Shown: positions 8,137 through 16,215 of the stretch, piece after piece
Layout of the letters: every line of letters starts with the position of its first letter
How positions within the stretch are numbered: the first letter of the stretch is position 1
Assembly (NCBI GenBank): GCA_934692675.1
Contig: CAKUUD010000003.1
Location: 1 to 64,000 of the forward strand
DNA length: 64,000 nt
Direction: 5' to 3'
DNA from: an uncultured Eubacteriales bacterium
GTDB taxonomy: Bacteria; Bacillota; Clostridia; Oscillospirales; Acutalibacteraceae
Program-made: the position numbers and the translations under genes
The notes under the pieces: model-generated
Database searches by the model: none
What the model saw: only the letters and a program-made list of their open reading frames with translations
Told to the model about the DNA's origin: nothing

Positions 8137-8304
8137 TCATTGTGTAACCATTTTTAATCTGTAATCATAAATTGTGCTCGGTGTAATCACTTTCACCATC
8201 GCCAAGTCGTATATTAATCTCGTTTCACCTTAACGTGTACGGATAAATAATTCGAAAGTAATTTCGTAATAAGTGCAAATTAACTTTTTTAAAATCTTTA
8301 TCAC
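8137..8304 (-). pseudogene. possible decayed ORF after dus, one in-frame stop
   Basis: On the minus strand a frame runs from GTG at 8304 through 24 codons to a TAA and then continues in the same frame for 30 codons to TGA at 8137. Both halves have protein-like composition (ending in MVKVITPSTIYDYRLKMVTQ). GAGGTG stands at the beginning but too close to serve the GTG. It may be a small gene broken by a nonsense change, or chance. The rest of 8075-8338 holds nothing else I recognise. Confidence 0.25.
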
Positions 8305-8338
8305 CTCATAACCGTTGAAGATCGATTGAAAATATGAA

Positions 8339-9295
8339 TCAATTTATATTTTGACATATTTTTATAAGTTCGAACTGTGAATTTGCCGAGAAAACTTTTG
8401 ACCGCAATTCAGCGGCACCCGATATATTTTTTATGTAGCTCGCAATATGTTTGCGGGCTTCTTTTATACCTCTAGATTCTCCTTTATAAAGGCAGAGCTT
8501 CTCGATATGCATTATCATGATGCTTTGTTTTTCGATGGGAGTGGGAGGAGTATAAGGCTTATTTTCGTATAGACATTCTATTTCTTTAAAAATCCAAGGA
8601 TTTCCCATAGCGCCACGACCCACTGCAACCATATCGCAGCCGGTTTCTTCGAGCATTCTTTTCGCATTTTCGGCGCAAGTGATGTCACCGTTGCCAATTA
8701 CAGGGATTTCAACGCTTTGTTTTACCTCTTTTATTATTTGCAAATCGCTTAAGCCGGAATATCCTTGTTCTTTTGTTCGGCCGTGTACTGTTATCGCATC
8801 GGCGCCGTTTTCTTCGCATATGAGCGCTACTTCTTTGGCATTTTTATTATTATCGTTCCACCCGGCTCGGATTTTAACCGTCACGGGCACAGGCGAAACC
8901 GATTTAGCAGCTTTTACAATTTCTCCGCAGAGCTTTGGATCTTTCATTAATGCGGAGCCGGAATTTTCTTTTACGATTTTTTTCGCTGGGCAACCCATAT
9001 TTATGTCTATCACGTCGGGTATCATGTTTTTTTCTTTTAATAATTCTATTGATTTAATAAAATCCGACGGACAATTCCCGAAAAGCTGAATCGCAAACGG
9101 CTTTTCGATATCTGAGTGCTCCATTAGATTGTAAGTTTTTTCGCTGTTGTATATGAGCCCTTTGGCGCTTATCATTTCGCTGGTGAAATACCCCGCGCCA
9201 AGAATTGCGCAAATTTCTCTGAAAGCTCGGTCGGTAATTCCTGCCATTGGTGCGAGGGCTGCTTTATTTATTTTAAAAAAATTATTTGATTTCAT
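8339..9295 (-). CDS. dusB: tRNA-dihydrouridine synthase (DusB type)
   Basis: This flavoenzyme reduces uridines in the D-loop of tRNA using FMN and NADPH. The 318-residue TIM-barrel protein begins with the family motif LAPMAGITDRAFRE, has the catalytic cysteine in INMGCPAKKI near residue 100, the VKIRAGW strand, the HGRTKEQGYSG motif and the FMN phosphate site VIGNGDI...VGRGAMGNPWIF. The ATG follows AAGGAA. It is divergent from alr across about 110 bases. The decayed ORF lies just downstream. Assignment to DusB rather than another Dus subgroup is by the usual Firmicutes pattern. Confidence 0.93.
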   Translation of the reverse strand: MKSNNFFKINKAALAPMAGITDRAFREICAILGAGYFTSEMISAKGLIYNSEKTYNLMEHSDIEKPFAIQLFGNCPSDFIKSIELLKEKNMIPDVIDINMGCPAKKIVKENSGSALMKDPKLCGEIVKAAKSVSPVPVTVKIRAGWNDNNKNAKEVALICEENGADAITVHGRTKEQGYSGLSDLQIIKEVKQSVEIPVIGNGDITCAENAKRMLEETGCDMVAVGRGAMGNPWIFKEIECLYENKPYTPPTPIEKQSIMIMHIEKLCLYKGESRGIKEARKHIASYIKNISGAAELRSKVFSANSQFELIKICQNIN

Positions 9296-9406
9296 TTTTT
9301 CGTTCCTTTTTAAGATATTTTTTAATTAATTTACAAATATCATTTTAACATACAACGATTTGTGATATAACATAAATGTACAATATTTTATAGACAGGTG
9401 AATTTT

Positions 9407-10591
9407 ATGGAAAATTTTTCAAAAAGAACATGGGCGCAAATAGATTTGAATGCAGTGGATTATAATTTTAAAAATATAAAGCAAAAATTATCTCCAAGCA
9501 CAAAAATTCTTTGCGTATTGAAAGCTGATGCCTATGGCCATGGAGCAGAGTATTTGGTCAAAGAATACGAAAAATTAGGCGCTGATTATTACGGGGTTTC
9601 CAATCTTGATGAAGCCATTCAGCTCAGGAACAGCGGCGCAAAAAAGCCGATTTTGATTTTTGGATACACTCCTCCGGAAATGGCGATAGACCTTTGCAAT
9701 TATAATATTACTCAGGCCGTTTTTTCGCTTGAATATGCAAAAGAATTGGAAAAAGCCTGCGCAAGCGGAGATTTTTCAATTAAAGCTCATATAAAGATAG
9801 ACAGCGGCATGAGCCGTATCGGTTTTTTCTGTCAAACTGATGAAGAACTTAAAAAATCAATCGAAGAGATTGTGACTATAAATAAAACCATGCCTCATAT
9901 CGAAATCGAAGGGATTTTCACGCATTTTTCCGTTTCCGACGATATCACTAACAACGAAGATTACACCAAATTTCAATTTAAAAATTTTAAATCTGCAATT
10001 GACATGTTGGAAAATAAGGGCGTTAAATTTAAAATTCGCCACTGCTGCAATAGCGGAGGAATACTCAATTTCCCTGAAATGCAACTCGATATGGTCAGAG
10101 CCGGCGTGATTCTTTACGGTCTGTACCCTTCTGACGAAACAAGAAATAAGATTGATTTAAGACCTGTCATGGAGTTGAAATCTGTTGTTTCGCAAGTTAA
10201 AACAATTCCTCAAGGAACGAGTTTGAGTTACGGCAGGACATTTGTGTCAAATAAGAACATCACAGTCGCTTCCGTCACAATAGGCTACGCTGATGGGTAT
10301 TCTTTGAGATTTTCTAATAATTCTCAGATGCTTGTTAAGGGCGAAAAAGCCGATATCATCGGAAGAGTGTGCATGGATCAGTTGATGCTTGATGTTTCGA
10401 ATATAAATGGCGTTAAAGAGGGCGACGTTGTAACTGTGTTCGGCAAAGACGATAAAATGATACTTACAGTTGACGAACTTGCAAAAAAAATAGGAACCAT
10501 AAACTACGAAATAGTTTGCTTAATCGGTAAGAGAGTTCCCAGAATTTATTTTTATAACAATGAAATAATAGGAAAAGTTATTTATATATAA
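9407..10591 (+). CDS. alr: alanine racemase
   Basis: This PLP enzyme interconverts L- and D-alanine, supplying D-Ala for peptidoglycan and for teichoic acid D-alanylation (see the dlt genes at 46990-49808). The 394-residue protein has the PLP lysine in VLKADAYGHGA near residue 40, the PLP-binding RIGF and SGG segments, the second catalytic tyrosine in SLSYGRTF near residue 265, and CMDQLMLDVS. The ATG at 9407 is preferred over the in-frame GTG at 9398 because AGGTG ends six bases before the ATG and overlaps the GTG. A TGATATAAC extended -10 lies about 40 bases upstream. Confidence 0.95.
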   Translation: MENFSKRTWAQIDLNAVDYNFKNIKQKLSPSTKILCVLKADAYGHGAEYLVKEYEKLGADYYGVSNLDEAIQLRNSGAKKPILIFGYTPPEMAIDLCNYNITQAVFSLEYAKELEKACASGDFSIKAHIKIDSGMSRIGFFCQTDEELKKSIEEIVTINKTMPHIEIEGIFTHFSVSDDITNNEDYTKFQFKNFKSAIDMLENKGVKFKIRHCCNSGGILNFPEMQLDMVRAGVILYGLYPSDETRNKIDLRPVMELKSVVSQVKTIPQGTSLSYGRTFVSNKNITVASVTIGYADGYSLRFSNNSQMLVKGEKADIIGRVCMDQLMLDVSNINGVKEGDVVTVFGKDDKMILTVDELAKKIGTINYEIVCLIGKRVPRIYFYNNEIIGKVIYI

Positions 10592-10664
10592 TGAAATAAA
10601 AAGCAAAAAAATGTAGAAAAAAGTATTATTTTCTGATATTATAGTATAAATAAAAAATTAGATG

Positions 10665-10693
10665 TTGAAAATATTGTGCAAAATGTTTAAAAT
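10665..10693 (+). promoter_or_regulatory. promoter of the anti-sigma kinase pair
   Basis: TTGAAA (10665-10670), a 17-base spacer, then TAAAAT (10688-10693). It stands in the 276-base gap after alr, about 175 bases before the RsbW-like gene. Confidence 0.55.
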
Positions 10694-10867
10694 AAATATT
10701 AGGGCAGATAAATAATAAAAAATACTTTTTGCAGTGACATTTTGATTTTTTATTTTTCTAAGTTTATTGCCAAATGGCTTGGCTTTAATTACTGTTTTTC
10801 GGCAAATATTTAATTGCAACGTTTTTACGTGTATTTTTAAAAATCCCCGAAAGGAGATATTTATAAG

Positions 10868-11281
10868 ATGAATAATTTAAAGGTCGATGCAACAGTGAAA
10901 AATTGGGGGAGAGTTTATAAATTTTTAAATGGCCATCTTGTGGGTATTGAAGCAAAAAGAAAAATCGCCGGGCAAATTTTAATTGCCAGCGAAGAAATTT
11001 TCGTTAATATTTCTCATTATGCCTACAAGCCGCCCTCAAATGGCAAGGTGGAAATAAATTTTGGATTCGAAAAGCCGTCTTCGGTCGTCAGAATTAAATT
11101 TGTTGATAGCGGTGTTTTTTTCGATCCTACCAAATTTAAACCTGCTCCCGCCAGCGGCTCGGCAGGCAAGCGCTCCATAGGCGGTCTGGGATTATTTATG
11201 GTAAAAAAAATTATGGATGAGATGATTTATGAGCATAAGAATAGCCAAAACAATCTGATTATTACCAAAAAAATAGATTAA
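10868..11281 (+). CDS. RsbW/SpoIIAB-like anti-sigma factor serine kinase
   Basis: The protein belongs to the GHKL ATPase family, whose partner-switching members phosphorylate a STAS-domain antagonist and bind a sigma factor or other target. The 137-residue sequence shows the N-box (SEEIFVNIS, about residues 39-47), the G1 box VDSGVFFDP and the G2 box IGGLGLFMVKKIMDE. AAAGGAG precedes the ATG. A STAS protein begins 30 bases downstream, the expected partner. No sigma factor is linked, so the target is unknown; it could be an SpoIIAB-like, RsbW-like or non-sigma partner switch. SpoIIE-type phosphatase activity is encoded far away at 52390. Confidence 0.85.
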   Translation: MNNLKVDATVKNWGRVYKFLNGHLVGIEAKRKIAGQILIASEEIFVNISHYAYKPPSNGKVEINFGFEKPSSVVRIKFVDSGVFFDPTKFKPAPASGSAGKRSIGGLGLFMVKKIMDEMIYEHKNSQNNLIITKKID

Positions 11282-11311
11282 TCTTTATATAAATTAGAAA
11301 GGGGAATGAAT

Positions 11312-11623
11312 ATGGATATTAAAAAAATTAAAGAAAATGATTCTACAATTTATGTTTTGGATGGAAGAATGGATACGCAAAGTTCGCCTGATATACAGCT
11401 TAAATTTGAAGAGGGACTAAATCAGGGTGAGAAAAAAATTATTTTGGATATGTCCAAAGTTCAATACCTGAGCAGCGCCGGTTTGAGGGTGATTTTATGG
11501 CTTCAAAAAAAGCTTGTTGCTCTTGATAATAATAATTTTTTGACCCTTATAAATGTTGATGATGAAATCTATGAAATACTTGAAATGACAGGATTTACAG
11601 ATTTTTTAGTGATTAATCCATAA
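11312..11623 (+). CDS. STAS-domain anti-sigma factor antagonist
   Basis: This is the partner of the kinase upstream. The 103-residue STAS protein has the regulatory phosphorylation loop DMSKVQYLSSAGLRVIL, with the conserved serine expected in LSSAG at about residue 55. In known systems the unphosphorylated form binds the kinase and frees its target. The start is the ATG at 11312: GAAAGGGG lies seven bases before it, whereas the ATG at 11306 is too close. It is 30 bases from the kinase gene, so the two are co-transcribed. Whether it acts on a sigma factor cannot be told from the sequence. Confidence 0.87.
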   Translation: MDIKKIKENDSTIYVLDGRMDTQSSPDIQLKFEEGLNQGEKKIILDMSKVQYLSSAGLRVILWLQKKLVALDNNNFLTLINVDDEIYEILEMTGFTDFLVINP

Positions 11624-11630
11624 AATTAGG

Positions 11631-11659
11631 TTGACTTTTAAAAATTATTGGCATATAAT
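11631..11659 (+). promoter_or_regulatory. promoter of candidate antitoxin RNA
   Basis: TTGACT (11631-11636), a 17-base spacer, TATAAT (11654-11659). It begins just after the STAS gene stop and drives transcription toward the small membrane-peptide gene on the other strand. The predicted start is at about 11666. Confidence 0.75.
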
Positions 11660-11664
11660 AAAAA

Positions 11665-11674
11665 GTAGTAGGAG
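11665..11674 (+). repeat. inverted repeat copy 1 of toxin locus
   Basis: GTAGTAGGAG, found again inverted at 11898-11907. Each copy sits at the 5' end of one of two convergent transcripts, and both RNAs share further blocks (GCGGT-A, then GCCTCC) after it. Confidence 0.7.
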
Positions 11675-11762
11675 CGAAACCGTTTAAAAAGCGGTCAGCC
11701 TCCAAGGTTTTGATTTTTAAATAAAAACCGAACTTTGGTAGAGTGGCGGTTTTTATTTTTTT
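11666..11762 (+). ncRNA. candidate type I antitoxin small RNA
   Basis: This is a short transcript of about 95 bases predicted from its own strong promoter and ending at a hairpin (11723-11754) with a T-rich tail. It contains no plausible reading frame. It folds into ACCG-loop-CGGT inside GGAG...CTCC pairs. It runs head-on into the peptide mRNA and overlaps that mRNA's 3' end, the arrangement of convergent type I systems such as the Fst/par locus. The interaction with the mRNA is inferred. Confidence 0.55.
11723..11754. terminator. bidirectional terminator of toxin/antitoxin RNAs
   Basis: AAAAACCG (11723-11730) pairs with CGGTTTTT (11747-11754). Plus-strand TATTTTTTT follows, and the minus strand reads CGGTTTTTATTT, so it can end both convergent transcripts. 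Confidence 0.7.
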
Positions 11763-11848
11763 GTGTTTTTATCTATAAAATTTATAGCACTGAAAAGCAC
11801 TACAAAATACATTGCAAGAATGCTTGTAAAAATGATAAAATCCAGCAT
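11753..11848 (-). CDS. small membrane peptide, candidate type I toxin
   Basis: The gene encodes 31 residues. The peptide starts MLDFIIFTSILAMYFVVL, continues as one membrane span, and ends in a charged tail DKNTKK, the layout of Fst/TxpA-like and PepA1-like type I toxins that damage membranes when overproduced. GGAGG lies eight bases before the ATG, but it is the 3' arm of a CCTCC-AATC-GGAGG type hairpin (11857-11870) that would hide it. The stop codon overlaps the shared terminator. It has its own promoter at 11916-11944. The function is inferred from architecture; I cannot match it to a named family. Confidence 0.6.
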   Translation of the reverse strand: MLDFIIFTSILAMYFVVLFSAINFIDKNTKK

Positions 11849-11856
11849 AGTATCTA

Positions 11857-11870
11857 CCTCCAATCGGAGG
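11857..11870 (-). promoter_or_regulatory. hairpin sequestering the toxin ribosome binding site
   Basis: On the minus strand CCTCC, loop GATT, GGAGG pair perfectly, with the Shine-Dalgarno in the 3' arm. Such a stem would keep the full-length mRNA poorly translated, as is typical of type I toxin messages. Confidence 0.65.
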
Positions 11871-11897
11871 CAGAGTAACCGCTCTCTATAGGCTAAA

Positions 11898-11907
11898 CTC
11901 CTACTAC
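11898..11907 (-). repeat. inverted repeat copy 2 of toxin locus
   Basis: GTAGTAGGAG on the minus strand, matching 11665-11674, two bases from the predicted toxin mRNA start. Confidence 0.7.
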
Positions 11908-11915
11908 GGAATTTA

Positions 11916-11944
11916 ATTATATATTAAAGGAAATTAAATTTCAA
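11916..11944 (-). promoter_or_regulatory. promoter of the toxin mRNA
   Basis: Minus strand TTGAAA (11939-11944), a 17-base spacer, TATAAT (11916-11921). The predicted start is about 11909, giving a leader of about 60 bases before the peptide ATG. Confidence 0.75.
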
Positions 11945-11977
11945 CAAAAAAATAACAATAATATAATCATTTTAAAG

Positions 11978-12003
11978 GCTTGCTGATTAAAAAATCAGCA
12001 AGC
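11978..12003 (+). terminator. perfect 11-base hairpin with T-rich tail
   Basis: GCTTGCTGATT, loop AAAA, AATCAGCAAGC, followed on the plus strand by TAATTTTATTT. There is no plus-strand gene just before it, so it may insulate the following operon. The rest of the gap to 12151 holds only AT-rich sequence with a weak possible promoter (TTGCAA near 12080). Confidence 0.6.
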
Positions 12004-12151
12004 TAATTTTATTTCTACAGTTTAATTAGTTTTAATACGGGTATTAAAAAATATTTTGTATATACAATCTAAAAATTATCTTGCAAAAAATTGTGGATTG
12101 TGAGAAAATATATGTTATTAATAATTCTTTGCTTTTTGGGGGTTTATTTTT

Positions 12152-13360
12152 ATGAATAAGTTGAAAAATATTCTCGTTAAACTTGGCAGAAATTTATTTT
12201 TTATTTGTATATTGACAGTTGCGGGAGCGCTGACTGTGTATACTATCGTTCAGGCTCTGGAAAACAGCAGTTCCTCTTCGGGGACAAGTAGTTCTGATTT
12301 TTCTTCATCGAGCAGTACTGAAAATAAATTGACTGCCGAAGAAATTGATAAAATAGTTGAGGATTTAAAAATTTCGGGCAATATAGATAATATTCTAGAA
12401 AAATTGGATGATATTATATATAGAGCTCAACTATCCGGGAACTCCGCTCTTCAGGAATATGCAACAAACATGAAAACAAAATATGAATTACAAAAGCAGC
12501 TCGACAGCGTGAACGGGTTACTTTCGTCAATGAAAAAAAAGAATTCCGGGATAGCAAAAGTTGACACCCAGGTTACAAAAATACTTTCTGTTAGCACAAT
12601 AACCGAAGATTTACGTGGAGCGGTTTCGGACGAATGCTTGATCATTTTGGAATCGCTTAGCGAAGATAATGTAAAAAACTTACAAGAAACTTATAGCGAG
12701 ATAGAAACTATAGTTGACATAAAAGATGTGGCGTCTTTAACTGTTCAGCAAAGGAGCTTGCTCGACGTGTTGCTCCTTAGCAAAATAATTGAAGATAATA
12801 TGGTTGAAGGCGAAAGATTAACTCTTGCGAAAGAAACCCTTTCTGTCGCCATTACTATATTAAAATCTTATGAAAGACAAAATTATGCCTCCGAGGATTA
12901 TGACAAGTTGGTAGAAGATTCCGATAAGTTCACTAAAGCTGGAAGAAAAGCCTCATCGGTGATACCTGAGCAAATTGTGTTTTTAAATGGATACTTTAAA
13001 ATGAAACACGCACCGATTATGTATGATGGGCACATATTAATGGCTATCGACGACCTGTATCAATATATTGATGCTTCCATTGAATACATGTACAACAACG
13101 CCACCATGGTTATACAATCACCCGGCAAGACCCTTGAAATAGTCAGCGGAAAAAATGAGGCATATCTAAATGACCAACCTAAAAATATTCCTGTTCCAAT
13201 TTTGAGCTACAACGATAATATTTATATGTCGGTTGAATTTTTTGCAGAATGCTATGACATTTCGTATAAATATGTTGCAGACGAAGAATTTTTAATTCTT
13301 TATTATAATTTGGTTCAAGTTGAAAATCAGTCTGTTCCAAATGAACTTCACAAGGACTAA
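12152..13360 (+). CDS. membrane-anchored protein with stalk-type C-terminal domain
   Basis: The 402-residue protein has an N-terminal membrane anchor (about residues 12-35), then a Ser-rich linker (about 38-56), a long mainly helical region with Glu/Lys/Leu periodicity (60-290), and a C-terminal segment of about 65 residues (from MVIQSPGKTLEIVSG) resembling the copper amine oxidase N-terminal/stalk domain common on clostridial surface proteins. No enzymatic motif is seen. The signal anchor puts most of it outside the membrane. It is the first gene of an operon with eCIS-type accessory genes (13383-18285), with a 22-base gap, so a surface-anchor role for that system is possible but inferred. 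Confidence 0.6.
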   Translation: MNKLKNILVKLGRNLFFICILTVAGALTVYTIVQALENSSSSSGTSSSDFSSSSSTENKLTAEEIDKIVEDLKISGNIDNILEKLDDIIYRAQLSGNSALQEYATNMKTKYELQKQLDSVNGLLSSMKKKNSGIAKVDTQVTKILSVSTITEDLRGAVSDECLIILESLSEDNVKNLQETYSEIETIVDIKDVASLTVQQRSLLDVLLLSKIIEDNMVEGERLTLAKETLSVAITILKSYERQNYASEDYDKLVEDSDKFTKAGRKASSVIPEQIVFLNGYFKMKHAPIMYDGHILMAIDDLYQYIDASIEYMYNNATMVIQSPGKTLEIVSGKNEAYLNDQPKNIPVPILSYNDNIYMSVEFFAECYDISYKYVADEEFLILYYNLVQVENQSVPNELHKD

Positions 13361-13382
13361 TAAATTTTAAGGAGTGAATATT

Positions 13383-14291
13383 ATGGCCAAGTACACAATA
13401 ATTTCCGACGTTGGGAAGGGTTTGCTCGCTCTTTTGAAAGATAAATTGGTTCCCGATACTGTGGACAAGGGCGAAAGCATCGGAATATGTGACCCGAAAG
13501 ACCGCGGAGATTATATAGTAGGAATACACCCTTACGATATAAGAGAAGATACCAGCGGAAAGAGCGTAGAATCCATTTCGCTCCCGGACGGAAGCACGCA
13601 AGACCCTCCCGCAATGCTGGAGCTTTACTATGTTATTTCGGTTAATAGCAAGGCGGAGATTGGCGATAGAGCCTTGGATGAAGCTAAAATAATAGGAAAA
13701 ATAATTCAGGTTCTTAAAGATAATTCCATAATTCCTTCAATTTATATGCCGAGCAATATGGGCACAGCTGTGGAAAAAGTTCCGATTTCTATGTTGCCGC
13801 TAAGTATGGAAGAAAAAGTAAAAGTTTGGACGATGTTCGGCGAATCGTATAAGCTATCTGCTTTCTATGTTGTCGGACCGGTGGCAATAGATTCCGAAAA
13901 AATCAGTAGACCCAAAAGAAGAGTTGAAAATGTATTCCTTGACACTAAGCATTACGAATTTAAGAAGGTTCTTAAATTTGATACATTCATTAAAGAAGAA
14001 GACATTGATGATGAATATACCCAGCGCCCAGATGAGGACGAAGATGAAGATGACGATTATGGTTTGGGCGGCGACGATGATGGATTAGGTTTGGATGACG
14101 ACGAAGAAGGAGGTGCTGACAGCAGCGACAGCGAAGCCGATGATTTGGATTCTGAATTAGACTTGGATTCAGATTTGGATTTGGACGCCGAACTTGGTCT
14201 TGATTCCGATTCTGAGGACAGCGAAGATGACAGCGAATCTGATTCTGAAGATGCTGGGGAAGATGATTTAAATATTGAAAGTGAAGAATAA
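13383..14291 (+). CDS. DUF4255 (Pvc16-like) contractile-injection protein with acidic tail
   Basis: Residues 1-204 match the DUF4255/Pvc16 N-terminal domain: YTIISDVGKGLLALLKDKL, then the IGICDPKDRGDYIVGIHPYDI block and ISVNSKAEIGDRALDEAKIIGKIIQVL. In Photorhabdus PVC and Serratia Afp particles the homologue caps the contractile tail. The last 98 residues (205-302) are almost only Asp, Glu, Ser, Gly and Leu, with repeats such as DLDSDLDLD; I know of no such tail in the family. The start at the ATG at 13383 is set by AAGGAG; the GTG at 13374 is too close. It lies in an operon with an AAA+ ATPase of the same systems. Confidence 0.85.
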   Translation: MAKYTIISDVGKGLLALLKDKLVPDTVDKGESIGICDPKDRGDYIVGIHPYDIREDTSGKSVESISLPDGSTQDPPAMLELYYVISVNSKAEIGDRALDEAKIIGKIIQVLKDNSIIPSIYMPSNMGTAVEKVPISMLPLSMEEKVKVWTMFGESYKLSAFYVVGPVAIDSEKISRPKRRVENVFLDTKHYEFKKVLKFDTFIKEEDIDDEYTQRPDEDEDEDDDYGLGGDDDGLGLDDDEEGGADSSDSEADDLDSELDLDSDLDLDAELGLDSDSEDSEDDSESDSEDAGEDDLNIESEE

Positions 14292-14311
14292 TTTTGAAAG
14301 GATGATGTTTT

Positions 14312-15385
14312 ATGTTAGAGTCGATTAAAAATATTTTTAAATCAAGTGATAAAGCAAAAGACAGAAAAAGAGACATAGAATTTATCAATATGCTTAGTGC
14401 AATAGAACCAGTCACCGATGTTAAAATTGAACGGGTTCGCCAGTCATGGTATTATAGCGCTAGGGATCAAAAAGGTTTATATTTTGCAAAAAAGATAGAT
14501 GACAAAAGTTTGAATGATAATATAGTAATAGGAAATCGTGTAGCACAATTTAATAGTTGTATGGATATTCCAGCGGTAAAGGCGTATCTAGAAAAGCTTA
14601 TGGCTTTATATTTGATTGATGATGAAGAGCATACTCCTGAAGGATATATAGATGCTTTACAAAAAATCGGAATTAAAGTGAAAAAGATGCATTTTGATTA
14701 TATGTATTATACTAAAGAAAATATTGAAAATATGTTTAAAATAGCTTTAAAACAAGTTAAAGAAGATCAAAGCAAAATTAAAAATGCTGTTGGTGAAATT
14801 ATAAAGAGTTGTGAAAAATATGACCATAGTCTTAATGATGTAGAAAAGTATTTCTCTTCGCTTAAAAAAGGAAAAGAGGATGTAGGAGGATGTATTGAAC
14901 TACTAGAAAACAGGAAAGAATATTTGGAACAGCTTAGTGAAAATGTTTTAAACGAACTGAGAACACGTTATAAATCTTTAGGAAAAGCAAATGAGAGTGC
15001 TATTTCTCGGATGGGAGGTCTTATTACACAACTTAAGTCAGCTGACTTAACTCAAAAAAATTTAAGAAAATCAATTAATGCAGAAAACAGAAGTAGTATT
15101 GTTGACCAAATAACAAAATTATTGGATGATGAATACAAAAGAGTAGAGCAAGATTATATTAATAAACATAAAAATGATTTCGAATTGTGCGTAAAATACA
15201 GCAAGCCTCCGTATTCGAAATCTTTAAAACAAACACTTGCGGAATTGAGGGCAGAAAAAGGTTTTGAATCGGATGACTTACAGAGAGCACAGATAGGAGT
15301 CACAGTGTTTTTAGGTGTTGCTATCGACGCAGAAAACAAAAACTACGAGAAAGCACTAAAAGAAATTAGCAAATGTTTCTATTAA
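14312..15385 (+). CDS. unrecognised helical protein in eCIS-like operon
   Basis: I do not recognise this 357-residue protein. It has no signal peptide or membrane span. The N-terminal 110 residues look globular; residues 130-280 are strongly helical with heptad-like Leu/Ile/Lys patterns, suggesting a coiled coil. Its codons are more A+T-rich than those of its neighbours (many GAT, AAA, TTA, ATA), hinting at a different history. Spacing of about 20 bases on each side ties it to the operon. AAAGGATGATG lies before the ATG. A structural, adaptor or effector role in the injection system is possible but unsupported by any motif. Confidence 0.6.
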   Translation: MLESIKNIFKSSDKAKDRKRDIEFINMLSAIEPVTDVKIERVRQSWYYSARDQKGLYFAKKIDDKSLNDNIVIGNRVAQFNSCMDIPAVKAYLEKLMALYLIDDEEHTPEGYIDALQKIGIKVKKMHFDYMYYTKENIENMFKIALKQVKEDQSKIKNAVGEIIKSCEKYDHSLNDVEKYFSSLKKGKEDVGGCIELLENRKEYLEQLSENVLNELRTRYKSLGKANESAISRMGGLITQLKSADLTQKNLRKSINAENRSSIVDQITKLLDDEYKRVEQDYINKHKNDFELCVKYSKPPYSKSLKQTLAELRAEKGFESDDLQRAQIGVTVFLGVAIDAENKNYEKALKEISKCFY

Positions 15386-15409
15386 AAAATAATTGAGAGG
15401 AATTTATAA

Positions 15410-16192
15410 ATGAGAAAAATATATATGGCATCGCTTGTCATTATGCTCAAAGATATATATTCCAAAGCGCCGATAAATGGCGCAGTTATCCTTTGCAATG
15501 GCAAGCAAAATCCATACACAAGAAAAAAAGAAGGATACTATGTATTCTCGAACCTTTATCCCCAAAAATGCGAGGTAAGTATAAGCTGCAGAGGTTATGT
15601 TGACCTTAATTTCACGGTTGAACTGAGGGAAAACGAAACTCAAGTTATATACGCCGACATGCCCTATGCTGTGAATAACGAAAACCTCATCCGCATGACA
15701 AGGTTTGAAATTTCGGTTCATGAAAATAAAGAAGCTTTAAAAAATACTGATGTCGAACTAAAACTTGATAATCCGGCTGAGTTTTTAAAGCTTGTTGAAA
15801 AATCCGAACCCGGCAGCGACGAAGTGAAATTGAACATAGATGAAATGAACCCCGGAATTATCGGGCAAGAATACATTTATACCGCTGGCAAAAAATCCAC
15901 TAACCTTTCTTTATGGGGATATGACGCCGATAAAAAATGTTATAATTTGAAAAATCCGCTTGAAAACGAGCTAAATCCAGATGGCGATTTTTATCCTATT
16001 TGGAAATTGAAAACCGATGGTAATGGAAAGATCACCATGCCGCTTATAGAGCAATTTATGAAAGACAACGTGCTGAAATTCGAATGCAAAGCAAACGAAA
16101 GCGTTGCGAAAGCATCCGTAGACGTTACAGGTAAACATGAATCCGGAGAAGTTTTTTATTTGGATATGAAACTCAAAAAAAAGAAAAAATAA
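15410..16192 (+). CDS. unrecognised beta-rich protein in eCIS-like operon
   Basis: This 260-residue protein lacks a signal peptide. Residues 10-90 (DIYSKAPINGAVILCNGK, then YVFSNLYPQKCEVSISCRGY) resemble a carboxypeptidase regulatory-like/Ig-type beta sandwich, as used in tail-associated and surface proteins. A second beta-like region follows at about 100-160, and the C-terminus ends in a lysine run. GAGAGG precedes the ATG at 15410; a second Met at residue 6 is possible. It lies between the unrecognised helical protein and the AAA+ ATPase with gaps of 24 bases. The family is not identified. Confidence 0.6.
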   Translation: MRKIYMASLVIMLKDIYSKAPINGAVILCNGKQNPYTRKKEGYYVFSNLYPQKCEVSISCRGYVDLNFTVELRENETQVIYADMPYAVNNENLIRMTRFEISVHENKEALKNTDVELKLDNPAEFLKLVEKSEPGSDEVKLNIDEMNPGIIGQEYIYTAGKKSTNLSLWGYDADKKCYNLKNPLENELNPDGDFYPIWKLKTDGNGKITMPLIEQFMKDNVLKFECKANESVAKASVDVTGKHESGEVFYLDMKLKKKKK

Positions 16193-16215
16193 TTTATTAA
16201 ATCGGAGTGCCTGAG

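Noticed and set aside
13990..14415. His/Arg/Leu-rich minus-strand ORF over the acidic tail
   Set aside because: It is the antisense shadow of the Asp/Glu-rich region; its composition is an artefact.
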